In this document: piece by piece, positions 33,066 to 41,353 of the stretch
Layout of the letters: every line of letters begins with the position of its first letter
Position numbering within the stretch: the first letter of the stretch is position 1
Program-made: the position numbers and the translations under genes
The notes under the pieces: generated by a model
Databases searched by the model: none
The model's input: only the letters and a program-made list of their open reading frames with translations
Told to the model about the DNA's origin: nothing
DNA from: Hafnia psychrotolerans
GTDB taxonomy: Bacteria; Pseudomonadota; Gammaproteobacteria; Enterobacterales; Enterobacteriaceae
Assembly: GCF_014639435.1 (NCBI RefSeq)
Contig: NZ_BMFZ01000003.1
Location: forward strand, 434,001-498,000
Reading direction: 5' to 3'
DNA: 64,000 nucleotides

Positions 33066-33292
33066 TCTCTTCACCTTAAATTATCAAATGCTGACAATAT
33101 TATAAACCAGTGTTCTTACCGCTGCTCTTTTTAATCCTTTGCCCGGCACATTTTGTCACTACATATAGTGGGTTCGGCTAAATAAAACATCATATTGCAC
33201 ACTTTTACGCCAGTTAGATTTGCGCCACCTGCGGTCGGCGGCCATAGTTAAAAAGATCAATATTCTGAATAGTTGAACAAAAGGAGAATGGG

Positions 33293-33505
33293 ATGACAAC
33301 GTCAAACATACAGGCTTGGGCCGATACACGTGAAACGTCGCATGAAATTGCGGAAGCTATTTTTGAACTAGCCGGGAATGATGAAGTGCTGGCGCAACAG
33401 ATTTGGGAGGAAGGCAATGATGAAGTTCTCCCACTGGCTTTTGCTAAAACCCAGGAAGATCATCTGTTTTGGGGGGAAGAGAAGATAGATCGTAAAAATG
33501 TCTAA
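33293..33505 (+). CDS. yccJ: YccJ family protein
   Basis: 70 aa; [29 protein letters not shown] and [14 protein letters not shown] follow E. coli YccJ closely. Function unknown (in E. coli it is next to wrbA and stress-induced). AAGGAGA ribosome site before the ATG. Confidence 0.9.
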   Translation: MTTSNIQAWADTRETSHEIAEAIFELAGNDEVLAQQIWEEGNDEVLPLAFAKTQEDHLFWGEEKIDRKNV

Positions 33506-33519
33506 GCACTGACACATCA

Positions 33520-33544
33520 AACCCTGGGCTGAAAGCTCAGGGTT
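33520..33544. terminator. hairpin between convergent yccJ and the 86-aa gene
   Basis: AACCCTGGGCT / AGCTCAGGGTT, 11 bp with one G-T pair and a GAA loop. It could serve both directions; T tracts are short. Confidence 0.6.
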
Positions 33545-33558
33545 AAAACCGGGCGGAA

Positions 33559-33819
33559 TCAGCTGTCAAAGCCAAATCCCATCTGATTCGCCCACTCAAA
33601 CACCTGCTCCTTGTAGACAAAGCGCGGTTCGCAAACGCCAGGCTGCCCAGGTGTCTGGATCATCACCGCAACACAAGGATAGGAAAGTGGTCGTGCATCA
33701 AAGATAAAATCGTCAATTTCTTGATCGACGAATTCGCTGGTTTCGCCCACCGCACTGACCTGAAAAATCTCCTCCATGATCCAGTTACGGTATTCAAACT
33801 CATTGTTGATAAACGTCAT
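33559..33819 (-). CDS. hypothetical 86-aa protein
   Basis: Begins MTFINNEFEYRNWIMEEIF and ends EWANQMGFGFDS. AGAGG lies 6 nt before this ATG; a longer frame would overlap the upstream gene by 37 bp, so the short start is used. Two Cys are far apart and no motif is recognised. It probably forms an operon with the next gene upstream. Confidence 0.6.
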   Translation of the reverse strand: MTFINNEFEYRNWIMEEIFQVSAVGETSEFVDQEIDDFIFDARPLSYPCVAVMIQTPGQPGVCEPRFVYKEQVFEWANQMGFGFDS

Positions 33820-33875
33820 CATTCGCCTCTTAATTGTCGATCTCTTGCTTATTCTAGCCGTCATCGCGCCATAAC

Positions 33876-34187
33876 TCACCCGTGCAGCCCTTCTGAACCA
33901 CAGCAAGGGCACATTTCGACACGCGATACTGACATTTCAGCACAGCCATCGCACTCCCATTCAACCCGCAGCGCTTGGTCCTCAGGGCAAAGGTCATGCA
34001 GATGTTCAAACGAGATAAAACGCTCAAAATGGTTTGCTTGACCTTGCATGGTTTCAGTCAGCAATAAGGTATCACCCGCGTAAATACGGGCCGTGGCCGT
34101 TGCATCCTGCTTTTCACAGGCAGAACCGTTCGTTGAGTCAGAAGGAAGTTTGTAGAGATAATGAATAGTGAGTTTGATACGTTCCAC
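33876..34187 (-). CDS. hypothetical zinc-ribbon-like protein
   Basis: 103 aa, GTG start with GGGAG 7 nt before. The C-terminus carries CDGC followed 13 residues later by CPCCG, a plausible zinc ribbon; the N-terminal 70 residues look beta-rich. Family not recognised. It lies 56 bp upstream of the 86-aa gene on the same strand. Confidence 0.6.
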   Translation of the reverse strand: MERIKLTIHYLYKLPSDSTNGSACEKQDATATARIYAGDTLLLTETMQGQANHFERFISFEHLHDLCPEDQALRVEWECDGCAEMSVSRVEMCPCCGSEGLHG

Positions 34188-34316
34188 TGCGGCTCCCGTT
34201 CTGAGCTGATGTTTCTTCCGGTGGCATTATCCTATTCACCAACAGAATATTCCAATCTCAGTTTATCAGAAGCGCAGTAGTCACGTCATTGTCTGGGAAG
34301 AAACTCAAGCGGAGTA

Positions 34317-34823
34317 TCAGTGCGCGACCTGCACGCTGTCCTGCGTAGGGTTCAACTGCTTATCCTGACGAGCAATATCGTAAACGTCGTAGAAATCAAT
34401 TGAGCCTTTATTACGCACAATCGCCTGGATGCGGTTTTTAACCCGCGGACTGACGTCATCTGAACTCAATAACTGAACTATCGCCCCATCAGAAATTTCG
34501 CGACTAAAGTACCATTCACCGTTATAGCAAACGCGCAGGTCCAACACACCAATGTCCTGGTAGCGGTAAGTCGGTTTGATTTCCAGCAGCAACATGACTG
34601 ACATAAACAGCAGAAAAGCAGTGAACCCGGCAAACCACCACACGCCCATGTAGGGCGAGACATACATGACAATAGCGACCAAGATATAGCCCGCCAGCAT
34701 AGCGAGACATAGCCAGGGATGGTTCACAAAAAACTCGCTGTTAATGCGCGGCTTACCGTCACGGCCTTCAAGACGATTAATCTGCTCAATTTCGCTATTT
34801 AATATGTTCTTGACTACGTCCAT
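34317..34823 (-). CDS. ylaC: YlaC family membrane protein
   Basis: 168 aa with two membrane helices (about 38-55 and 62-82) and the family core YRYQDIGVLDLRVCYNGEWY, as in E. coli YlaC, whose function is unknown. GAGGGG ribosome site before the ATG. Confidence 0.8.
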   Translation of the reverse strand: MDVVKNILNSEIEQINRLEGRDGKPRINSEFFVNHPWLCLAMLAGYILVAIVMYVSPYMGVWWFAGFTAFLLFMSVMLLLEIKPTYRYQDIGVLDLRVCYNGEWYFSREISDGAIVQLLSSDDVSPRVKNRIQAIVRNKGSIDFYDVYDIARQDKQLNPTQDSVQVAH

Positions 34824-35020
34824 CTCAACCCCTCATGACAGGTACGATTATTCTGAATCGAATAGCAAGATTTTATCATGACCACTGTTATAGAGTGTAG
34901 AGCAGTTGACCGCAGTTAAAGTGGAAACTGTTATAGCCAAACCGGCTTTTTTCTCTGTCGAGGATTCCATGTGCTGGTATTGACTCAGGAGAATATGATG
35001 ACGTTAATTATCGGCGTTTC

Positions 35021-35785
35021 TCAAGTCAGCAGGTTGATATCCAACTGCCGGCAAAAATCGACATATGCCTGAGTGGGCTGGACGTCAGTTACCAATGTAT
35101 TAAAACGTGCCAGGGGTGCGATCGCGGCCGGTCGCACCTGTTCGAATTTACTGCTATCTGCCACCAGAATATTTTGTTCCGTTCTTTCCATCGCCTGATG
35201 TTTCATCAGCAACTCATCGAAGTTAAAACAGCTCACCCCGTACTGAATGCTCACGCCTGCGGCTGAGATAAAGGCTTTATTAGGCCGAATATAGTCAAGC
35301 TCACTGCTGCGGCCGATCGGCGTGAAAATGCTGTTACTGGATTTAAACGCTCCTCCGCATAAAATCACCTCACAGTGAGGCTTCTTCTGTAAAGCCAAAA
35401 AGGTGTTCAGCGAATAACAAATAGCCGTAAAAATCCGCGCTTCAGGAATGCTTTCAATAATGTAGGAGGTTGTCGTGCCGCAATCAAAAAACACCGCGTC
35501 ATTATCTTCCACCAGGCTGGCGGCCCGTTTAGCAAGACGTCGCTTCTCGTCCACCTGGCGCATTTTTTGTTCACTGACAAAATAGTGTGTTGCTGGGCTG
35601 CTTTTAGGATCAATCACAATATATCCACCGAGCAGGATCACCGCTGAAGGCGCCGCATTTAAATCGCGCCGGATAGTCATTTCGGACACATCGAGCAACA
35701 GCGCGGCTTCTTTTAAATGGATTTTATCGGACTTTTTCAACGCCATTAACAGACGCTGTATCCGATCTTCGCGCTTATTTTCCAT
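35021..35785 (-). CDS. deoR: deoxyribose operon repressor DeoR
   Basis: DeoR/GlpR-type regulator, 254 aa. N-terminal HTH (KEAALLLDVSEMTIRRDL, about 25-42) and a C-terminal sugar-phosphate sensor domain with FFDCGTTTSYIIE and ICYSLNTFLAL. The match to E. coli DeoR extends over the full length (ILLGGYIV, AAGVSIQYGVSCFN), so deoxyribose-5-phosphate is the expected inducer, acting on deo and nupG genes elsewhere. Single gene. Confidence 0.9.
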   Translation of the reverse strand: MENKREDRIQRLLMALKKSDKIHLKEAALLLDVSEMTIRRDLNAAPSAVILLGGYIVIDPKSSPATHYFVSEQKMRQVDEKRRLAKRAASLVEDNDAVFFDCGTTTSYIIESIPEARIFTAICYSLNTFLALQKKPHCEVILCGGAFKSSNSIFTPIGRSSELDYIRPNKAFISAAGVSIQYGVSCFNFDELLMKHQAMERTEQNILVADSSKFEQVRPAAIAPLARFNTLVTDVQPTQAYVDFCRQLDINLLT

Positions 35786-35904
35786 AATAATGTCTTTATC
35801 AGTCTCAAAGGCTATCGGCCACTATACCTGTGCATTGTCGAGCCAGCAAACCAGTGAGCGAGCGGCGCAGGCTTTTAGGCGGATGAAATACCCTATAGAG
35901 GTTT

Positions 35905-36561
35905 TTATTGAATTTGCTTTAAAGTCAGATAACCGCCAAACACGGCACCGGTATCAATGTAATGCTGATTAGCAAAAACCATCGGATGCTCAACTGGCGT
36001 ATGCCCGAAATAAAATGCCTGCGCACCATCGATTTGACTATAACGTCCTGCCAGTGCGTAGTTGATCCGCTCCCTGTTCCAGATGATCGGGTAACCATCC
36101 AGGGGTTTGCCAAATTCATAGCGATCAGAAGTGTAATCAGCATGAGCTACTACAACAATGCCTTTTGGGGTGCTGATTTCAATCACATGCGGCAATTGGC
36201 CCGCTTTGTCGATCAACCGCCTGGCCTCAGTTTCGCGTTCACCTTCCAGCGCATAAAACCATTCACCACCATTACGTAACCAGCGTTCAATATTGGTCTC
36301 ATTCAGTGCATCAAATGCCATTTGTTCATGGTTACCACGCACACTGATAAACCATGGCTCCTCGATTAATGCCAGACAGCCGATGCAGTCAGGACCACGG
36401 TCCGCAAGATCACCCACCGATAACAGTAGATCACTGGCCGCATCAAAGCGCACTCGTGCAAGCTGTTCCTCCAGCATAGAGAGGCAGCCGTGCAAATCGC
36501 CCACCACATAAATGTGGCGATAGTCAGCACCTTCAATACGTTGGTAGATAATTGGGTTCAT
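35905..36561 (-). CDS. pphA: PphA/PphB-type protein phosphatase
   Basis: PPP-family (lambda phosphatase-like) metallophosphatase, 218 aa from the ATG at 36559-36561, the same length as E. coli PphA. Metal motifs in order: GDLHGC, GDLADRGPD, RGNHEQMAFD, the His in VVAHADY and FGHTP near the C-terminus. Choice between PphA and PphB is uncertain; the ending HYIDTGAVFGGYLTL resembles PphA. PphA is a misfolding-signal phosphatase in E. coli. Confidence 0.85.
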   Translation of the reverse strand: MNPIIYQRIEGADYRHIYVVGDLHGCLSMLEEQLARVRFDAASDLLLSVGDLADRGPDCIGCLALIEEPWFISVRGNHEQMAFDALNETNIERWLRNGGEWFYALEGERETEARRLIDKAGQLPHVIEISTPKGIVVVAHADYTSDRYEFGKPLDGYPIIWNRERINYALAGRYSQIDGAQAFYFGHTPVEHPMVFANQHYIDTGAVFGGYLTLKQIQ

Positions 36562-36840
36562 GCGTGTCAGGTCATCCATCAGTTTATGGTCATATTTTAA
36601 GTCGGGTTAATGTCGACATAAGTCATGAGTCGCTCACCCCCCTAACAAAAGCATCAGCTTGTAAAAAATCTCTTCGTCATAGAAAACCTCGGAAGCCGCT
36701 AAGTCGCGGTTCCTAGCCTGCTTTTAGAAAGTGCCTACACCTTGTTGGGCTTAAAATCCACTAATAAAAAAATTATCGCTAAGTAATTGACGCCTTTTCG
36801 CGCTATACTACGGGCCGCTCGGAATAAAACCGGAGGTTTT

Positions 36841-37107
36841 ATGAGTTCCACAGTAGTAAGCGCTCGTGATGAGTGCCCGTTGTGCCAAAGCACCAATAAG
36901 ACGTCGGTTAACATGTCGGCGAAAATAGTCACCGTGACCTGCACCTCTTGTGGCCGCTACAGTATCTTCCGTAAAACAATGGAAGAGATCTCGATAGATC
37001 GCAAGAAGCGCGTAGCTTTGAAGGCTTTCTTTACCAGCCAGCCAAACTATCATTTGCCTTTGTCCATCAGGGCACTGAGCAACGCTGATACATCGGGTGA
37101 GATTTGA
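36841..37107 (+). CDS. small zinc-ribbon protein of unknown function
   Basis: 88 aa. CPLCQS near residue 12 and CTSCGRY near 33 form a CxxC...CxxC zinc ribbon, followed by a basic helical part (DRKKRVALKAFF). A strong CGGAGG ribosome site sets the ATG at 36841; an earlier in-frame Met lies in the promoter. No named family recognised; its own terminator follows. Confidence 0.65.
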   Translation: MSSTVVSARDECPLCQSTNKTSVNMSAKIVTVTCTSCGRYSIFRKTMEEISIDRKKRVALKAFFTSQPNYHLPLSIRALSNADTSGEI

Positions 37108-37112
37108 CCCTA

Positions 37113-37135
37113 AAAACGCCCTTCGGGGCTGTTTT
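37113..37135 (+). terminator. terminator after the zinc-ribbon gene
   Basis: AAAACGCCC / GGGC-T-GTTTT closed by a TTCG tetraloop and followed by TTTTAATATT, directly after the stop codon. Confidence 0.85.
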
Positions 37136-37379
37136 AATATTCCCCTGTTTCGTTTAAATCTTCGTGTACTTTTTCACTCATTCATTCGTAAAAACAACGC
37201 ACTCTAAAAGAGCCGGTTAACACCTGCTCTTTTATATTTTTCTATCGTTCAATAAATACCCTCGCTTTGCACCTATTATTAAAACCGTCCTATAATGATT
37301 TGAAATTTCTAAACAGCACTTTAGCTAATCAATATCTCACGCTTTACGCGGTGGAGCTATTTGAACAAAGGACGTAAAA

Positions 37380-38882
37380 ATGAGATTAAGAAAAAAACGC
37401 GTTAAGCCTATGCACATCAGTGATATTACTATCATTGATGATACCAAACTTAAGAAAGCCATCACTGCCGCTGCACTAGGTAACGCGATGGAGTGGTTCG
37501 ACTTTGGTGTATACGGTTTCGTCGCTTTCGCATTGGGTCAGGTATTTTTCCCCGGTGCAGATCCAGGTCTTCAGATGATCGCTGCGTTGGGTACCTTCTC
37601 AGTGCCTTTCCTCGTGAGACCTTTGGGTGGCCTGTTCTTCGGCGTATTAGGGGACAAATTTGGACGGCAGAAAGTGCTATCCGTCACCATTATTATTATG
37701 TCGGTCAGTACCTTCTGTATCGGCTTAATTCCTGGCTACGCCACAATAGGCATATGGGCACCCATACTGCTGTTGCTCGCAAAACTCGCTCAGGGTTTTT
37801 CCGTGGGCGGCGAATATACAGGTGCGGCTATTTTTGTCGCAGAATACTCCCCAGACAGAAAGCGTGGATTCCTTGGCAGTTGGCTTGATTTCGGCTCCAT
37901 TGCAGGTTTCGTCTTAGGTGCGGGTATCGTTATTTTGATCTCAAGTATCGTTGGTGAAGAAAACTTTCTTGACTGGGGATGGCGTATTCCATTCTTCGTC
38001 GCTGCACCATTGGGGTTAATCGGTATTTATTTGCGCCATGCCCTTGAAGAGACCCCAACGTTTCAGCAGCACGTGGATAAAATCGACAGTGACTCACGCA
38101 ATAATATTGCCGAACCACCCAAGGTCTCTTTCCGTGAGATCCTGACTAAACAGTGGAAAAGCATGATTGTGTGCGTGGGTATTGTCATCGCGACTAACGT
38201 GACTTACTACATGTTACTGACGTATATGCCAAGCTACCTCTCGCATAGCCTGCATTACTCCGAAGACCACGGCGTGTTAATCATCATTGCTATTATGGTG
38301 GGTATGCTGTTCGTTCAGCCATTTATAGGAATGATGAGTGATAAAATAGGCCGTAAGCCGTTTATCATCGCCGGTAGTATTGGCCTCTTCGTACTGGCCA
38401 TCCCAAGCTTTATTCTGATTAACAGCGGCGTGATTGGGCTGATTTTCTGTGGGTTATTGATTCTGGCAGTACTGCTTAACTGTTTCACCGGTGTAATGGC
38501 GTCAACATTACCTGCAATGTTCCCGACGAATATTCGCTACAGTGCGCTGGCCATTGCCTTCAATATTTCCATTATGGTGGCAGGTATTACTCCGACCTTT
38601 GCCGCCTGGTTGGTTGAGTCAACTCAGAATCTGTATATACCAGCTTACTATCTGATGGTGGTCTCCGTTATTGGTCTGATTACCGGTGTATTTATGAAAG
38701 AAACCGCCAATAAACCATTGAAAGGTGCGACACCAGCCGCCTCTGACCGCGCAGAAGCCAAAGAGATTTTGCAGGAGCATCACGACAATATCGAACACAA
38801 GATCGAAGATGTAGATGCTCAGATCGCCGAGTTGGAAACCAAGAGAAAGAACCTGATTGCCCAGCACCCTGAAATTGACTAA
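37380..38882 (+). CDS. proP: proline/glycine betaine transporter ProP
   Basis: Osmosensing MFS symporter of the inner membrane. 500 aa with twelve helices; GNAMEWFDFGVYGFVAFALG at TM1 and DKFGRQKVL between TM2 and TM3. The C-terminal extension (about 455-498, heptads in IEHKIEDVDAQIAELETKRK) is the antiparallel coiled coil that tunes the osmotic threshold. The 270-bp upstream gap probably holds osmotically regulated promoters. Confidence 0.96.
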   Translation: MRLRKKRVKPMHISDITIIDDTKLKKAITAAALGNAMEWFDFGVYGFVAFALGQVFFPGADPGLQMIAALGTFSVPFLVRPLGGLFFGVLGDKFGRQKVLSVTIIIMSVSTFCIGLIPGYATIGIWAPILLLLAKLAQGFSVGGEYTGAAIFVAEYSPDRKRGFLGSWLDFGSIAGFVLGAGIVILISSIVGEENFLDWGWRIPFFVAAPLGLIGIYLRHALEETPTFQQHVDKIDSDSRNNIAEPPKVSFREILTKQWKSMIVCVGIVIATNVTYYMLLTYMPSYLSHSLHYSEDHGVLIIIAIMVGMLFVQPFIGMMSDKIGRKPFIIAGSIGLFVLAIPSFILINSGVIGLIFCGLLILAVLLNCFTGVMASTLPAMFPTNIRYSALAIAFNISIMVAGITPTFAAWLVESTQNLYIPAYYLMVVSVIGLITGVFMKETANKPLKGATPAASDRAEAKEILQEHHDNIEHKIEDVDAQIAELETKRKNLIAQHPEID

Positions 38883-38910
38883 TTCCAGCGCAGTTAAGGG
38901 CTAACATACC

Positions 38911-38940
38911 AAAGCCGGTCAGTGAAAACTGCCCGGCTTT
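38911..38940 (+). terminator. terminator after proP
   Basis: AAAGCCGG-T-CAGT / ACTG-C-CCGGCTTT with a GAAA loop, followed by ATTTTTA, 28 bp past the stop. Confidence 0.85.
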
Positions 38941-39053
38941 ATTTTTAGCATCATTTTAATCAGTCAATGCCGGAACAAAATAGTCCCCGAAGGTCGAATC
39001 GATGCTGGCTGGCATTTCGATTAACCCATCGTCGTAGAGTGAAAAACAATGTT

Positions 39054-39128
<75 letters not shown>

Positions 39129-39130
39129 AT

Positions 39131-39214
39131 TGGCCCGCCACCGAGGCATCGAACCTCGCTCCTACAACGCTTAGTCCTAAGGTTATCGGCTCTATCCAAC
39201 TGAGCTAGTGGCGG
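39131..39214 (-). tRNA. aberrant Arg-like tRNA gene with expanded anticodon loop
   Basis: 84 nt including CCA. Acceptor CCGCCAC/GTGGCGG, D arm GCTC/GAGC and T arm CGAGG-TTCGATG-CCTCG are perfect. The only good anticodon stem is ATAAC/GTTGT, which leaves a 13-nt loop (CTTAGGACTAAGC) and a 5-nt variable loop. The frame resembles tRNA-Arg(TCT), but no normal anticodon can be assigned. It may be a pseudogene or a tRNA with an inserted segment. It ends 2 nt before tRNA-Gly. Confidence 0.6.
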
Positions 39215-39217
39215 TAT

Positions 39218-39290
39218 GAAGTAGTACTGAACTTGAACCAGCAAGCGAATAATTATGAGTTGCTCACTCTGCGCCACGTAAAGACTACTC
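39218..39290 (-). tRNA. degenerate tRNA-like gene with CAT anticodon
   Basis: 73 nt, no encoded CCA. Acceptor GAGTAGT/ACTACTT, T arm GCTGG-TTCAAGT-TCAGT (two G-T pairs), anticodon loop CTCATAA giving CAT, on a stem with a C-A mismatch. The linker between acceptor and D stem seems missing. It resembles bacterial tRNA-Ile2/Met but is decayed or phage-like. Three nt separate it from the next tRNA gene. Confidence 0.45.
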
Positions 39291-39611
39291 TGCAAATTCC
39301 CGCCTTACTATCGCCATGGCCTAACTTTACATGCTAATAACAATCTCACACATATTGTTAAGTGCCTCAACAACGACAAAATCCCGCCGCAACCAGATTC
39401 TGATAGGGTCTAAGTCAGTCGGCTTGCTTCTCAGCTGTGGTAAGTCACATGTTAGGAGGCGGGCGTGCGCAAAAAAGGAAAAGTTTCTATCTCGAGGGTA
39501 TTCGGCTGGTGAAGCGTTATATTATGAAAGGCATAAAAAAAACCACCCAAGGGTGGCTATAATATACGATATTACTTTTTTATTGCTTTGAATCTTAAAT
39601 GAATTTTCCCA
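39291..39611. other. gap between the tRNA cluster and the att site
   Basis: 321 bp with no gene that I can support; an 86-codon frame here lacks family features. It contains the old tRNA-Leu terminator (39535-39556) and should hold the promoter of the tRNA cluster on the minus strand. Confidence 0.45.
39535..39556 (-). terminator. former tRNA-Leu terminator
   Basis: CCACC-CTTG-GGTGG followed by eight T residues on the minus strand, 56 bp past the 3' end of the tRNA-Leu fragment. It now lies outside the prophage and is separated from the tRNA it served. Confidence 0.8.
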
Positions 39612-39665
39612 TGGTACCCGGGACGAGACTTGAACTCGTACAGCCTAAGGCCGAGGGATTTTAAA
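39612..39665 (-). other. prophage attachment site: 3' part of tRNA-Leu(TAA)
   Basis: On the minus strand the sequence from the anticodon loop TTTAAAA through ATCCCTCGGC, the variable arm, the T arm ACGAG-TTCAAGT-CTCGT and CCCGGGTACCA matches the 3' two-thirds of enteric tRNA-Leu(TAA). The 5' part is missing; identity stops at the anticodon loop, where prophage DNA begins. This is the displaced end of the host tRNA gene; the restored copy should be at the other prophage end, right of the window. Confidence 0.9.
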
Positions 39666-39769
39666 AACTATCAATGAGCCTTATAAATCATAAAGTTATG
39701 AGTAATAAGGCTTTGTTGCTTGCTTATATCTGCGTGTCTGAGCTTATGGTGTGTTTTCATCGCCACTAT

Positions 39770-40012
39770 TTAAAGGGTTAGTTGTAGCTGATCCTCCCCG
39801 TGATGACTTCGCGGAAAAACATCTTGCGGAACCAACGCGCCGGGGGCGGTCTGGGTCTGGTTTAAAGCTCCGTCAATCTCTGTCATGGACGTAAAGCAGT
39901 AGCCGCATAACATGTTTTGACACTGGTGATAGCTACGACGCACAAGTAAGCTCAACTCTACACTGGTTCGAGTTTTTGCGACTGCACGGCAGCGAGGACA
40001 GCGCATTGCCAT
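39770..40012 (-). CDS. ogr: late-gene activator Ogr
   Basis: 80-aa zinc-binding activator of P2 late promoters. Starts MAMRCPRCRAVAKTRTS; the second Cys pair is CQNMLCGYC, giving the Ogr/Delta CX2C...CX4C finger. An AAGGAGG site 8 nt before the ATG at 40010-40012 sets the start; a longer frame is unlikely. Located beside the att site and downstream of D, as in P2. Its expected targets are the TTGT-N12-ACAA sites of this prophage. Confidence 0.92.
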   Translation of the reverse strand: MAMRCPRCRAVAKTRTSVELSLLVRRSYHQCQNMLCGYCFTSMTEIDGALNQTQTAPGALVPQDVFPRSHHGEDQLQLTL

Positions 40013-40059
40013 ACGCGGGCCTCCTTCTGGACTGGTTAATATCACGTCAAGTATAACGC

Positions 40060-41193
40060 TTAACCGGTTAAATCGTCATCCGCCTCTGCTGTCCACTCAT
40101 CGATCTTCACTTCCAGTTCCAGCGACGTGGTGTAGCCACCGCCGCCAATGTCATGCACACAACGGGTGATCGTCCAGTAACCGTTATCAATCGTGGACTT
40201 AAAACCCGATACACTTGCCGGTTGCTCCGGGTACAAATCCGCCCGCCCCCGCGCCAGCGTGATGGAGAATGATGCTGCTCCCCGCTGTAACTGGCTCCAC
40301 TTCGCAGCCGCCGCACGCTTCGCCGCTTTCTCAGTTTTGAAAGTTTTGCGGATAACAAACACGTTACCTTCGGCACCGGCCATATAGTCACCTTCTTTGC
40401 TGCTAGATGCCGGTTCTTTTATTTTCTTTGGCTTCGCTGGCGCTGTTCTGCGCCTGCGCCGGGTGGTTTTCTTCACCGTAGTGGCGGGCTTTTTGCCGAA
40501 ATTCAGATCAAGCCAATATGCAGTAACGCCGGTATAGGCGTCACGATCTGCAATGCTAAAACTGTGCTTATCGCCGCTGGCGCGCACAATGCTGATCGCC
40601 GGTAATGGTTTGCCGCTCTGGGTTAACCCCTGCCCCGGCGTGATAAACAGCAACATGCCATTTTTGACGGTGGCAACCGCACCCAGCATCTCCGCCATTC
40701 GGGTAAGGAAGCTGATATCTGATTCACTGGTCTGATCGGCGTGATCGATCTCAAGCTTCGCCAGTTCCTCACTCACCCCAGCGCGGAGATCATAACGGCT
40801 GGCAATGCTGGCAACCACATCCCCAACGGTTATATCGTGCCAAGAGTATTCACGCTTTACGTTGAACGTGTCGCGAAAGTCTGCACTGCGGGCGCTTATC
40901 GTGAGTTTGTCAGGCGGGCCACTGTGGGCAATCTCATCAACGGTATACAGCCCTTTAAAGACCAGTGGATCATTATCCCAGCCCAGCGAAACGGATATCT
41001 TAGCGCCGCGCGACGGCATAACGATCTGTCCGTCTGCGTCGTCCAACGTCAGATCAAATGTATCTGCCTCAAAGCCCCGGTTATCCGTGAGTGACAACGA
41101 GATCAAACGGTCATCCAGCGCAGTGAGCTGCTTGCCTTCAATCTGGATACTGAACACCGGGCGGGGAGAATATCGCGCATCATCATCCAACAT
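40060..41193 (-). CDS. D: late control / tail protein GpD
   Basis: Tail protein at the base of the tail, related to the T4 gp27-type hub. I start at MLDDDARYSPRPVFSI (377 aa); the longer frame runs through the late promoter region. Features: SLSLTDNRGFEADTFDLTLDD at the N-terminus, a basic linker TTRRRRRTAPAKPKK near 270 and a C-terminal GYWTITRCVHDIGGGGYTT. In P2, D follows U on the same strand; here it is divergent from FI, an unusual arrangement. Confidence 0.9.
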   Translation of the reverse strand: MLDDDARYSPRPVFSIQIEGKQLTALDDRLISLSLTDNRGFEADTFDLTLDDADGQIVMPSRGAKISVSLGWDNDPLVFKGLYTVDEIAHSGPPDKLTISARSADFRDTFNVKREYSWHDITVGDVVASIASRYDLRAGVSEELAKLEIDHADQTSESDISFLTRMAEMLGAVATVKNGMLLFITPGQGLTQSGKPLPAISIVRASGDKHSFSIADRDAYTGVTAYWLDLNFGKKPATTVKKTTRRRRRTAPAKPKKIKEPASSSKEGDYMAGAEGNVFVIRKTFKTEKAAKRAAAAKWSQLQRGAASFSITLARGRADLYPEQPASVSGFKSTIDNGYWTITRCVHDIGGGGYTTSLELEVKIDEWTAEADDDLTG

Positions 41194-41262
41194 CTTATTG
41201 GTTCCCTCATTCTTGAAGGTACCATCGTCGCCACGCGCGCGCGAACAGACAACGCGGGGCTG

Positions 41263-41282
41263 TTGTTGCGGTCTGCTGACAA
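41263..41282. promoter_or_regulatory. Ogr-type late operator between D and FI
   Basis: TTGT-N12-ACAA, the TGT-N12-ACA pattern known for P2 Ogr sites (centred near -55). The centre is about 55 bp from the expected FI start on one side and from the expected D start on the other. Exactly 33 bp to the right is AATGATAAG (41316-41324), a -10 candidate for FI; at the same distance on the left is GACGATGGT for D. Confidence 0.75.
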
Positions 41283-41353
41283 TGTTAACGCCTCGCACAG
41301 GCTGGCAATTGTCGCAATGATAAGTGGCAATCATTGACTGGCGAGGCAACTAC

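Noticed and set aside
39331..39591. 86-codon rightward frame between tRNA cluster and att
   Set aside because: It runs through the tRNA-Leu terminator and has no family features or start signals.
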